From: Sabethes cyaneus
Taxonomy: Eukaryota > Arthropoda > Insecta > Diptera > Culicidae
NCBI RefSeq assembly: GCF_943734655.1
Contig: NC_071355.1
Coordinates: 240,161,527-240,225,526 of the forward strand
DNA length: 64,000 bases
Direction: 5' to 3'
In this document: piece after piece, positions 11,058-21,690 of the stretch
Numbering within the stretch: position 1 is the stretch's first letter
How the letters are laid out: every line of letters begins with the position of its first letter
The notes under the pieces: generated by a model
The model's input: only the letters and a program-made list of their open reading frames with translations
What the model was told of the DNA's origin: nothing
Databases searched by the model: none
Translations under genes and position numbers: made by a program

Positions 11058-12930
11058 AAAATGAAACGCGTGGGTTTACCGGATTGGTGCCAAATGAATT
11101 TAGTCATACTTGCTCGGTCGTAGTGATTCGCTAAACTACATGGATCCAAATAGCGTTACTTCTATATCCCCAATGAAGCGCCTCAAGGCAGTATATTGAG
11201 ACACTGAATTTTTCTCGAAATCTAATGATATCCTCGGTAGTTCAATGGAGGGTCGCCTACGAAATCCTCAGGATTTTTCTGACCAATCTTGTGGCGAAGA
11301 GTTACAACGCAATGACTATGCTAAAAATTGATTCTTAACCATTGTCAGAAAAACACATAAGCCCAACCTTCTCCATAAAGCAATGATGACCATATGGTCC
11401 TTCGAGATGATTCGTGTGACCCGCGGACTGGTTTGAAAGATGGTGGAGAAATTTTTTTGATGACATAGGCGTCCCTCAATTTAACTGTAATGCCTCGTGA
11501 ATGTTGTGAATATGAATTCTTACCGGTTTAAATCTTCGAGTGATTCCTAAAAATAGTTTTTGTTGTCGCAAATTTTACATTTTGTTATCCACAGGCATGG
11601 CCAGAGATTATTGCGGGCCGGGGCATTCATGGCCGATCTGATTTGGCCCGCACCATGCCTAAGCTTGTGCACCGCTGCTGTAAAGTACGCATAATCGCCG
11701 TATTGAAAGTGTGTGTCATTCATTTGTAAGGTTCACTTATCGATGCCTGCCGTGCGGAATTCATTGTACCTGTCTGGAAACGAAAATCGATGTCAGTCCT
11801 TTTGTTACCATTACGGAAAATTCTTCAGTCTTGGGAAGCATGAGGAATTGGTGATTTGTTTCGAAATGATTGTTGCTAAATTGTGATAAAAATAATATAA
11901 TGAGTAATTAACAGGCTGTTAATGTTTTGGTATAAATATTTAAATAAAAAATAATAAATAATGTTCACTTAGATTAGGGAAAATACATTTAGAAATCAAG
12001 ATAACACTCCAAGCAAAATATGAAAATATAGGTACCAGAATAGAACGCTATAATCGTACTCAACCCTACTACCAAATGTACTACTAACGCAACTACCAAT
12101 GCTGCTACCAATATCGCGCTAAAAGGAGAAGGCGAAATAAGAGGAAATTAAAATCTAAAAGGGGAAAAAGGCTAAGCTACCGGAGAAAAGATTGCAAAAA
12201 GGTCTCTTGGAATTCAACCACAGGCCAGTTAACATCGCTCAAAGAGCTAAAAGTTTTAAATAGTGAAAGCTTTTGATAATTGAGGGTGCGGACATTTGAA
12301 CCGTTTTGAAGAGCCGAATCAGGTACGCAAAAGCCTAATTATTTTAAATAATCAGCAATCTGTTTTCCCAAATCCCGGTAGCCCGTAGCTAATTTTACCC
12401 ATCATTTTCCCCACATGGTCTGTAGGACCCGTTATTATAACCCTAAAACCGATTGGGTGGATTACCAGGAATATTGCCACGTGGATCGAAACCTGATACA
12501 GACGCCTGTTCTGGTATCCAACTATAAAGATTCCCGAAGAGCAGATCCTACAGCGTCGGCGCGATTCGCAACCGAAACTGGAACGTGGCAATAGGGACAG
12601 CGGAGTAGCCGATACAACGGAGCAGCAGAGGTAGTAGGACTCGTAGCAGAAAAGCCGGCCGGCAGTATACCATACTAACCATACACGTGTAGGTGAGATT
12701 AAATAAAGTAGGTTATAAGGAAGTGTAGACCGTGATTTATCCTTTAAGAGTGGTATCCGAAATCTTGATCAGCCATCCCTTGCAAAAGCCGACCCTGAGA
12801 GCGGGAAAGCTACTCACGGCCGCGCTAGCCATTCGAAAAGAGGCAGATGAAGCACGCCCTCAGGATCGCCGATGGTGTCTGACCAGCGATCGAGGGTTTT
12901 GTCCTAGTTGGTCCTCTACCGACTAGTAAT
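11058..12930. other. Unclassified repetitive or intergenic DNA
   Basis: No recognisable coding domain. The part from about 11960 to 12930 is more GC-rich and has an aataaag near 12700, which could be the end of a retroelement, but no reverse-transcriptase or gag motif is visible. ORFs at 12352-12591 and 12732-12926 have no recognised family. Confidence 0.4.
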
Positions 12931-13524
12931 ACTTTATGTTATCGACAATAAAATGGCTGAAACCAGATTTTTGGTGAAATTGTTTGAAGTCATCATAATC
13001 ATCATCGTTACTTTTAGCTGCCCAAAATTCGATACAAATTTGCGCAGAATTAGGAACATGGATAAGCTCACGGAACGAAAAATATACTTAATTGTCGGTC
13101 GACTTTTAATACCCGGATTTTTACCACCCGAGTAATTCTCAAAAAAATTCTCTGAATTAACGCATGAACGACGATGGAAGAGTGTCGAAGAGAGAGAGAT
13201 GGAAAAAAAGAAAGTGGACGAGAGAAAATTAGAAAAAAAGCGGAAAGCAATCAAAAAGACTGCGGATAGAAAACAAAAAAAAGAACAGATGTAAAATAGG
13301 AAAAAAGAAGGAAAATAAGAAATAGAGCAAAATGAATCGCGGACAAAAAAGGAAATAGTCGCGCAATATTTTTTCGGAATTTTCCTGAATTCTTGATTTA
13401 GAAAAATAATAACTTTTGAACGCATGGTCAGAATGTTGTAATATTGATATCCGGCCGTCTACAGGCGGTCATACCCATTAGAGGCTTAAAATTCGGTGGT
13501 TGGCTACAATAGACAAGGACAAGG
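12931..13524. other. A/G-rich low-complexity stretch
   Basis: The plus strand is strongly purine-rich from 13160 to 13340 (agagagagatgg, gaaaaaaagaaagtgg). The 163-codon minus-strand ORF here is a composition artefact. Confidence 0.6.
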
Positions 13525-14706
13525 CACCGTGAACGTACCATATTCTGCGCAGTTAAGACATTTTTATGATTCTTCTGCTATTCTAAGTATTCTAGATTTG
13601 AAAGAACAACGTAGATAGCAGCAACGTTAAGTGCTACGATCTATAATATCTGGTAAAACATATAGGAATAATAAGTCGACTAACAATTGAGTATATTTTT
13701 CGTTTTGTAAACTTATCCACGGTGCCTAATTCTGCGCACTTTCTTGTTCTTGTTCCTAATTCTGCGCATGTTTGCTCCTAATTCTGCGCACCCAAAAAGT
13801 GAAAATAAATACTCCTGCCATACTGTTTATGTCTTTATACGCTGAAATCACACCAAAAAATCCGGCATTAGCTATTACCATAAATAAATCCATGATCCGG
13901 CCTTCTTGTGCTTTCCGGGTAGCAAAGGAATATTGTTATCATTTTGATTGCCTCATTTTAAATATTTTATTCTCGATAATGTTAAGGGCGAATTGATTCG
14001 GGTTTTCTGCATACTTAACATTACACTTTAGATTAATACTAAAAATTGTGTTTTCATATAGAAACCACTTCCCCACTCTCTGACAGCCCCATGAGGTTGG
14101 ACATTAAAAAAAATAGAAGACATGGTTTCATGAACTGGCGCTCGTAGGTTCGGACCCCGAGACACAGCACAGGATTCCAATCAATGCAAGTTAAAGATTC
14201 TACTTGAATTTTCATGCCTCTATACCTCAGCCATTTGGGTGCGGTTGCGTATTCTTTCGTAATTTCTTTGTAGGATACATTAGTGCGCAGAATTTGGCAC
14301 ATGAATAAAAAATCTGTGCCTAAATATGCGCATTATTGCATCGCATTTTTCTAAGGAAATCAATGCATGCAATCACTCTTTTTGTCTAAAACATGACTAA
14401 AACTAATTATTTTTTTCTAATTATGCTGGCTAATTTGATCATTGCAAAGAATTTCGATCATAAATTTGTTAATTTTCTAGAAGGATAATCTTAGCTTTGC
14501 TGCTAACAACGATGTTTTCTGCCATAAAAAATACTTTATGTTTCACATTAAATTATTTCGCTCTCAAATATTATAGCCCGTTTGTGAATAATGGCGTAAT
14601 ATTCAACAGACATTTATAAAAAAATAACGCAATGATCATAGTTATGCACAATGCTAAAAAATACTTATATAAAGCAAAATGCGCAGAATTAGGTGCGGTC
14701 ACAGTA
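13525..14706. mobile_element. Non-autonomous DNA element with subterminal repeats
   Basis: The left end caccgtgaacgtaccatatt and the complement of the right end, tactgtgaccgcacctaatt, form an imperfect inverted repeat, both followed by ctgcgca. The phrase ctaattctgcgca recurs at about 13730, 13757 and 13780 and inverted near 14285 and 14685. A TA target site would fit if the left TA has mutated to CA. The interior is AT-rich and non-coding, so mobilisation by a Tc1/mariner-type transposase is plausible but inferred. Confidence 0.65.
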
Positions 14707-14809
14707 CAATTTATGTATAAAAAAACTCAACTTCACCAGCGATTGTGTGATTTAAAGGCGTCGCACGATTCCATATAAAAGCAGAGGCTAATCAGCAAGG
14801 CTAACAAAG

Positions 14810-15265
14810 TGAACCGGGTCAAGTTTGCTAAGGGACATGCTGGTAAGCCCCTAGGGTTCTGGAAATTGGTTCTCTGGACGGACGATTCAAAATTCGAGCT
14901 GTCTATCTGAATGGGGCGGGTTCGTGCGCGGAGCAGATCGGGTGAGGAGCTCCAAAAGCCGCCACATGCAAGGCATGGAGGAGGAAATGTGGTGATCGGG
15001 GGCTATGTTTCGCGGGTTGGGGTGGGAAGCCTCATGAAAATCGATGAAATAATGACGACAGATTTCTACTTCGGATAAGCTGAAGATAAGCTCATATTTC
15101 AGCAGGACAACAGTCTGAAGCATACTGCCAAGAAGACCAAATCTTTCTTCCAGTTTAATCAGATCCAACCGCTGGAGTGGCCTCCACTAAGTCCATACCT
15201 CAACCCCATCGAGAATCCCCACCCAGAGGTTGACAAAACTAGTACACTTGGGAAGAGCTACATCC
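14810..15265 (+). pseudogene. Decayed Tc1-like transposase
   Basis: Forward-strand translation with stops and shifts gives the Tc1 landmarks in order: FWKLVLWTDDSKFEL (first catalytic D), ARHGGGNVVIGGYVS (the HGGG motif), IFQQDNSLKHTAKKT (second catalytic D) and LEWPPLSPYLNPIEN (catalytic E). It is therefore the C-terminal two thirds of a DD34E transposase. In-frame stops follow FELSI and FYFG, and the N-terminal helix-turn-helix region is not visible. It starts about 100 bp after the preceding non-autonomous element; no Tc1 ends were found. Confidence 0.85.
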
Positions 15266-15572
15266 ACAACAACTAAAAAATTTATTTATTTATTCACTAT
15301 TTATTGTCCACGCAAATTAAATTTTTATTTAAAACTTCCCTTTTTAGTTTTTCCAAAAGCGAAAATTTAAAGGTATATAAAACACAAAATATCACAAAAG
15401 ATTACCGTGTTTATTTTAAAGCAAATAAGTGAGAGAAATTCAAAAAATGCTGTGGTGGGCTTTATTTTGCCTATCAGAGATTACCTGCCACCAGTCGTCT
15501 ATGGTTCAAGTGATACGCAATACCGGCAAAAAATGGACCCTACGAGAAACTAAATTGACGCCAGCTTGGTAA
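15266..15572. other. Unclassified AT-rich DNA
   Basis: Sequence between the Tc1 remnant and the hAT target duplication; nothing recognised. Confidence 0.4.
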
Positions 15573-16079
15573 ATTGTGACCAGAGCCGGCGTTTAGGCCG
15601 GTAAGCCCGTGCGGTGGAATAGAGCCTCGCGCTTCAGGGGGGCCTCGCGCTTGGTGATAAAATAGATAAAAATGTTAAAAATTCTAGTGGACAATCCCTG
15701 GCTGTATACAACACAATTGGCTGTTAAAAAATATTTGCATGATTTCAATTGTTTCATTCCTGTTTTATTTAAATGTAGAGTGTAAAGTGTTAAGAAAACT
15801 TTGATGAAATTAGGCCTCGCTGCTTTGGAATTTTTCGTTATATAACGTGCCAAACGACACGGCTTTGCTTGCACGCCGATTGTTTACGGAAGCTGCGATC
15901 AAATGGGCACTTAACTCTTTTGAACAAATGAAATCTTCAGATCCGGATTCCGGAGAATTGGCGGAAATCCTAAGGCAGATAAAAAACTGAAAACATTGCA
16001 AAAAAAATTTCAAACCAATAAATCTGACATCAACGCTTCTCGAGTTGATGAAGCAAATCGTGGATAACTATATCCGCAA

Positions 16080-17425
16080 TAAGTTCAAAAAAAAAATGCT
16101 CCGTTGCATGGAATCAACATGCATACCAATACGATAAATTTACGGTAACTGCAATGCACTGCGTTAATTGAAAAATCATTCAAGTATCAAGAGAAGACAC
16201 ATTGTGTTTTCTTTGATATTGAAGGCGCTTTCGATAACGCTTCCTTGGCTTCAATTTTTACGGCTCTCTTTCAAACAAAATCGACTGCGTGCTAGATTCA
16301 AGTCATGCTTTTAAGCTGAGAAATCACAGCTTCGTTGGAAGATAAATCGGTCACGATTTCTGCGATGAAAGCAAGTCCACAAGGAATTCTCTCGCCCTTG
16401 CTTTGGTCACTGGTGGGCGACGCATTTCATCATAAGCTATCAAATCACAGCTTGGTTACGAGACTATTACCTACACCGTGTTGTGATGTTTACTAGAGGG
16501 GCTTAAAATAAACCTCACAAAAACAGTTGACCATTCACTAGACGCAGGACACATACTGTTACTCCCCCTATAGCAGTGGTGCCCAGACATAGGCGTAGTG
16601 CGGGCCATATTAGATCACCCTACGAGTCCGCGGGCCGCTATGACCTCTGACGATTTTCGCGCATAGAAAAAGGTGACATAGGTGGCGGCAAAAGCCGATT
16701 TTTAGGAATCACCACAAGATTTAAACTGGAAAACAATCAGATCTACAATATGCACGAGGTATTACGACTGGTCTGAGTGACCTTTGTATCATCAAAAAAA
16801 TTATTCATAAGTTCGTCATCCCCCAAACTAGTTCGCGGGCCGCACGAATCATCACGAAGTTTTGGCCATCACTGCCCTATACTGATTGGTGTCAGACTGA
16901 GCTTCAGTAATGAAATCAAACTTCTCGGAATAATTCTGCGTGAAAACCTGAACTTGGCTGCCCACCTAGATTATGCTGTTAACATCTCATTGAAAATACA
17001 GAGCAGTAGACTAAACAGTTAGCAATGAGCAGCGCACAATCAGGGGACTCCTAACCTAACCTCTTCATCATTTAAAGAATTTCGAATGATACAGACACCT
17101 GCCACTTTTGTAATTCTGAACTTGAAAGTTCAGCGCGTCTGCTCTGCAATTGCGGGGCTCTTGCCTCATCTAGGCATAACTTCTTCGGAAGTTTCGTTCT
17201 TTTTTTTCCTTGTTTTTGGATCTTAGACCACTGCGACCAGTTCTTCGATCTAAGTTTCGTTCTTACTCCATATCGAGTATAGAACCCAAGTCCTAAAAGC
17301 TTATTGATTTTATGAATAACCTTGTAGAATTGAGGCACACGATTACAACTAGCTAGCTCAATTTCATCAAAGGAACAGTTCGTAAACTCAGTACAGCAAT
17401 CGAAGTCTCCCCCATAAACGATCAT
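16080..17425 (+). pseudogene. Decayed non-LTR ORF2 fragment, R1/LOA-like
   Basis: Pieces of a reverse transcriptase appear on the plus strand with stops and shifts: TLCFLDIEGAFDNASLASI-like catalytic motif A (about 16190-16260), then LSFSNEIKLLGIILRENLNL of the thumb (about 16895-16955). After that comes a C-terminal zinc-binding motif, CHFCNSELESSARLLCNCGA (about 17095-17155). FLDIEGAFDN and a CxxC...CxC tail are typical of R1/LOA-type elements. A 301-bp MITE with target duplication interrupts it at 16574. The 5' part (endonuclease) is absent. It sits inside the hAT element at 15581-17529. Confidence 0.75.
16574..16874. mobile_element. hAT MITE, 301 bp, 8-bp target duplication
   Basis: It begins CAGTGGTGCCCAGA and ends with the complement of CAGTGATGGCCAAA, a hAT-style terminal inverted repeat with 3 mismatches in 14. 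The flanks ccctatag (16566-16573) and ccctatac (16875-16882) match at 7 of 8 positions. Inner sequence repeats gcgggcc near both ends. It is non-coding and lies in the reverse-transcriptase fragment, where the conceptual reading resumes after it. Confidence 0.85.
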
Positions 17426-17537
17426 TAAGACTATCGCAGTGGCCTTTTAATCGAATGTCCTTTTGGCATACAAAAAGAGCTTCGCTGCTTAATCTGCACA
17501 GGGCCTCGTCTGCGGTAACGCCAGCTCTGATTGTGAC

Positions 17538-18513
17538 AAACTGCGAATATAGTAAATTCTTGAATGTCCCGGCTCTCTCCCTTATTTCATTTTTCGCTCA
17601 TTCCTCTTCACGTCTTGTTCCACTCCAGAGATACTTTAAAGTGCATTTCTTTGCAATTACTTGCCCTTTCTATTCCCTCCGGATATTAGAAAAACTACCG
17701 CAAAAAATGATTGATTTAATTGTAATTCACAACAAAAAATATGAGGTTGTTCAATTGAAAATTCGAAGTTTGGATTTCAGACTTTTAATTTAGAATTGGC
17801 TTGCGGAATACAAAACTTCGATTTATGAGTTCGACCTATAACTCTCAAGTCTAGAAAATATTTCAAAACACGCATTTAGAATTTCGATTTCTAGACTTCG
17901 GATGTCCAATGGCGAATATTACATTTCACGATTTGGCATTCGAAGTTCGTATTTTTAATTTCGAACTTGTAAATTTTCAAATGATTAGGGATTCTGGATT
18001 AAACTTAAGAACAACAAAATATTCCATTGTGAAATTTTTGTCAGTAAAAAACGAACAAAGAAAAAAATATTTTAAAATTTGTTCGAATACGTTCTACTGG
18101 TACATTTCGCTTTAGAGCTTTCTACCGCCTGAAAAATTGTGCAAAAAACTTTCTCCCAATGACATTTTTCCTGGATTGCTGAATTCCAATTTTATAATAA
18201 AAATGTTCAGTAATATTTGACTCAAGAGGCAAGAATTTTTGAATTAAGGGATGCTTTTCTAAGTCATTATAACTTATAATTTGTTGAGAATAGTATCAAG
18301 GTGTCCAAAAAAGGATACAGAATTTAAACAAGATATTTAAAATTCATTCTATGATAATTGCTTGCAGATCAAGGTATTGCCGAGCATTATAAAACTGATA
18401 TTTTTTTCTTTTGGCCTTCTAATTGAGGACCTATATTATGTGATTAATTTTAATTATTTATAATGTTTTAATCCCATTTACACTTATCTTTATCTTTATC
18501 TCACTTAGAGGTC
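17538..18513. other. AT-rich intergenic DNA
   Basis: No ORF with a recognisable domain, tandem repeat or terminal repeat. ORFs at 17455-17793 and 17909-18115 look random. Confidence 0.4.
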
Positions 18514-18616
18514 AGTCCCGGCGTAGTGGTTAGCTCTCACGCCTCTCACGCCGAGGACCCGGGTTCAAATCCCAACCCCTCAGAAATCACGAATAACCCA
18601 AGCTGGTTAAAGTGAC
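18514..18616 (+). mobile_element. tRNA-derived SINE, family B
   Basis: A tRNA-like head of about 70 nt has an A-box region tagtggttagctc and a B-box gggttcaaatccc. It is followed by a non-tRNA body (cacgaataacccaagctgg) ending aaagtgac. The acceptor ends do not pair well and no gene-like terminator follows, so a SINE is preferred over a tRNA gene. It abuts the (TATT)n tract that is the 3' tail of the minus-strand CR1-like LINE, so the SINE tail was probably the LINE target or was overwritten. Confidence 0.7.
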
Positions 18617-18648
18617 TATTTATTTATTTATTTATTTATTTTATTATT
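18617..18648. repeat. (TATT)n, 3' tail of CR1-like LINE
   Basis: On the minus strand this reads (AATA)n about 35 nt after the ORF2 stop, as expected for a microsatellite-like 3' end of CR1-type elements. Confidence 0.8.
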
Positions 18649-18681
18649 TCATCTGACACTAGTCTACATGAATACAATTAC

Positions 18682-21600
18682 TTATAACAGATTGCTATTT
18701 CTTAATCTCTGCACAAACCTATGTGACGGCTGTCCGAAATCAAATAATTCTTCCACTCTCGTAAATGTTCTAATGCATGCCGTAACTGGCTCGTTATATC
18801 CAAAAGCGGTGCGGTGAAACGGTGTATGCAGCAAATCGGTTGATCTTAGGTTACGTTGCGAAGCGCGGAAATTCAAGAGTGACAAAAGGCAGGGAGAATC
18901 AATTTCACCATTAAAGATTTTTGCTACAAAAACAGCCTGGTGGGTTTTACGCCGGTATTCTAGTGACTCGAGGTCAAGCAGGCGGCAACGGTCAGACATA
19001 CTCTGGTAAGTCCTGAGGATTATTCCATGGTAGGTGCCGTAAGGCAAGCCGGATAAACTTCCTCTGTACTCGTTCAATACGCAAAGTCCACGTTAGTTGT
19101 TGAGGACACCATTCCGAGCTACAATTCTCAAGCAGCGGTCGAACAAGGGCACAATATAATGATTTGAGGCAGTAGGGGTCCTTGAAGTCCCGTCCAATTT
19201 TCAAGATAAATCCGAGCTGACGCAATGCTTTTGAAATTATTGCTTCGCGATGCGCGTTGAATGTGAGTTTAGTATCTAGCAAAATACCAAGGTCAGTAAC
19301 ACGGTCGACTCTGCGTAACTCTGTCCCATCAATTCGGTAACTAAAGAAGATCGAATTTTTTAAGCGATAAAAGCTCATCACCTCGCATTTCGCAACACTT
19401 ATTGTGAGCCAGTTTCGTTTGCACCAAACAACAAAAATATCGAGTAGAGCTTGTAGGCGGCGACAATCATCAACTTTTTCAACTGCCAGAAACAGTTTAA
19501 GGTCATCAGCATACACAAGTCTGCATCCGGTAGCCAGCTGGAAGGTGACGTCGTTGAAAAACAGCGAGAAAAGCAACGGGCCCAAATTGCTGCCTTGTGG
19601 AACTCCAGAAACGTTAGTAAATTGAGAGGAAACACAGGAACCAAGCTTCACACGCTACACTCTACCACGCAGGTACGTGCTCAGCCATTGTATCATCTGT
19701 GGAGAAGCGCCGAGCCGGGAAAGTTTCCGCAATAATATTGCATGATCAATTCGATCAAAAGCTGCTTTCAAGTCTGTGTAAATTACATCCACTTGTTTCT
19801 TGTTCTCCATATGTGAGATGCAAGCCGAAGTAAATTCCATCATGTTTGTGCAAACGGAACGACCAGGCATGAAACCATGCTGAGCTGTAGATATATAATT
19901 TTTTGTGCGGGACAACATCACTCCACTCACAATTATCTCAAATAGCTTTGACGCTGCAGATAAGCTAGTAATTCCACGATAGTTTCTTACGTTTCCACGG
20001 TCGCCAGCTTTATAAACGGGAAACATAAACGATTGCTTCCAAATATTCGGGAATTTGCATTGTTCAAACGATTTGTTGAAAATAGTGCGTAGAGGAGTGG
20101 CCAATAGTACGATGCAACGACTCAAAACCACAGGTGGAATACCATCAGGTCCGGCGGAGAAAGAACGCTTCAACTTTTTTGCACCGGCTGTCACCATTTC
20201 ATTATTGATCTCAAACACGCTCAAGTCGATCAAATCAGCTGGAACATATGATGCAGCGATTTGTGCGTCCAGATCAGAAGCAGTCTTATCGGCGAATACA
20301 GACGTAAAAAACTTTGCAAACTGCTCACAGGAATCAGGAACGGTTGTAGATTCAATTCCATCAAGGTACACATGGGAAGGAATAGAAGAACTTTTTCTTT
20401 TCGAATTGACGAAATTCCAAAACATTTTCGGTTTTTTCCGGAGGTCAGTTTGCACACGTAATACATAAGATTTATATAGAGCGGCGTTGAGACGACGGTA
20501 TTCGTCACTAGACTGTTTAAAATCACGTTGAGTTATTGTTGTTTTATATCTACGATATACACGTTGTGCTCGGTTGCGCTGCCTTTTTAATTGTCTAAGA
20601 TGCGGGGTGCCCCACGCAGGCGTAGCCGGTCGCTTCACGAGAGGTACGTTCGAATCCATCCATTGCGATATAATATCACAAAACTGCAGAGCCATGTCAT
20701 CAACATCGACACACGCAAGTAAGGTACTCCAATCGATAGAAAGTAAAAACTGTTCCAGTGCAGAAAAATCGATCTTACGAAAATTCAATTTTTTTGGTTC
20801 ATCAATCAAAACCGGATCGATACCATTGTCACCAGCCGGCAGCGATATTACAAGTGGTGGATGGTGAGGGTCGACAGAAAGCAACGGGGCGGCACAACGA
20901 TCGACCGAGAATAAGCAACCAGAAGTGCAAAACACCAGGTCCAAAATGCGTCCAAGATGGTTTTGATGTGTATTGACTTGAGTGAGATTCAAAAAGTTCA
21001 TGCCGTCAATCAAAGCCTCACTAGCACCAGGCAACTGAGCAGTGGATACATTTCGAATCCCATCCGATCCCCATTCAATACGAGGTTGGTTAAAATCACC
21101 ACACACCAGTAACGAGTCACCATCAGAGCATTTGTCCCACAGCTCACAAACCGATAAGATATGACTTTCAATAACATCGATGTCTCTTGCTCTATCCGGT
21201 GGAACGTACGAGCAGCAGAGCGACAATTGATTACCACGGACAGTAGCATTCATACAAACTTGCTCTATGTGAGTGCTGTTTGAGGTTTCTACCATCGAGC
21301 TAGGGTAACGCTGTGCGACGTCAATAAGAACACCTCCGAAGCTGGATTTAATGCTGTTGCGTGGATTACGGTCACAGCGGAAAACATTATAAGACGTACC
21401 AAATAATTGCAGCGAGTCGATGCGGTCGTCTAGTCCGGTCTCGGTTAAAAATATTATGTCAAAATCGCGCTCTTGAGTCGTCAGGAAAAATTCGTCAATT
21501 TTGGTCCTCAATCCGCGCACATTTTGGAGGTAGAAAGTTATGTCAGTCACATCATTCACATCACGCTGCAATACGGAATCACTGAGGGCGGGAAGATTAG

Positions 21601-21690
21601 AATGTACGCATAAATACTCACCTCTGATGGGAACCCTGGGGCTCCCATCGTCCAACAAAAATCGCCTTGGATTTACATTCTCTCTCTTTC
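18682..21690 (-). pseudogene. CR1-like ORF2: endonuclease and reverse transcriptase
   Basis: ORF2 encodes an apurinic-type endonuclease (FYLQNVRGLRTK near residue 42, IIFLTETGLD, GDFNQPRIEW, IDLSV-type linker) and a reverse transcriptase (FSAGPDGIPP, AQHGFMPGRS, VIYTDLKAAFDRIDH, SGVPQGSNLGPLLF, LVYADDLKLF). It ends in a C-terminal part with MSDRCRLLDLESLEYRR. A TAG after YLRGRV at about 19652-19654 stops the frame; CAG (Gln) one C-to-T change away is a likely ancestor. A one-base shift near 19000 (after QDLPEY) separates the last 105 codons. The frame is open upstream to the end of ORF1 with no ATG near the endonuclease start, so initiation probably depended on ORF1 translation. Confidence 0.85.

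Larger units (their letters stand above)
15581..17529. mobile_element. hAT-type element with perfect 8-bp target duplication
   Basis: The ends are CAGAGCCGGCGTT on the left and, as complement on the right, CAGAGCTGGCGTT, 12 of 13 identical. Both sides carry attgtgac (15573-15580 and 17530-17537), a perfect 8-bp target duplication as expected of hAT elements. The edges hold GC-rich hAT-like sequence (gcctcgcgcttcagggggg; gggcctcgtctgcgg). Most of the inside is a decayed LINE (about 16080-17425), itself split by a hAT MITE. No hAT transposase domain could be read. Confidence 0.85.

Noticed and set aside
12934..13425. 163-codon Phe/Ser-rich ORF, minus strand
   Set aside because: It comes from a purine-rich strand and has no domain.
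18514..18590. Functional tRNA gene
   Set aside because: A and B boxes are present, but the acceptor stem does not pair, and a SINE body follows with no T-run terminator.
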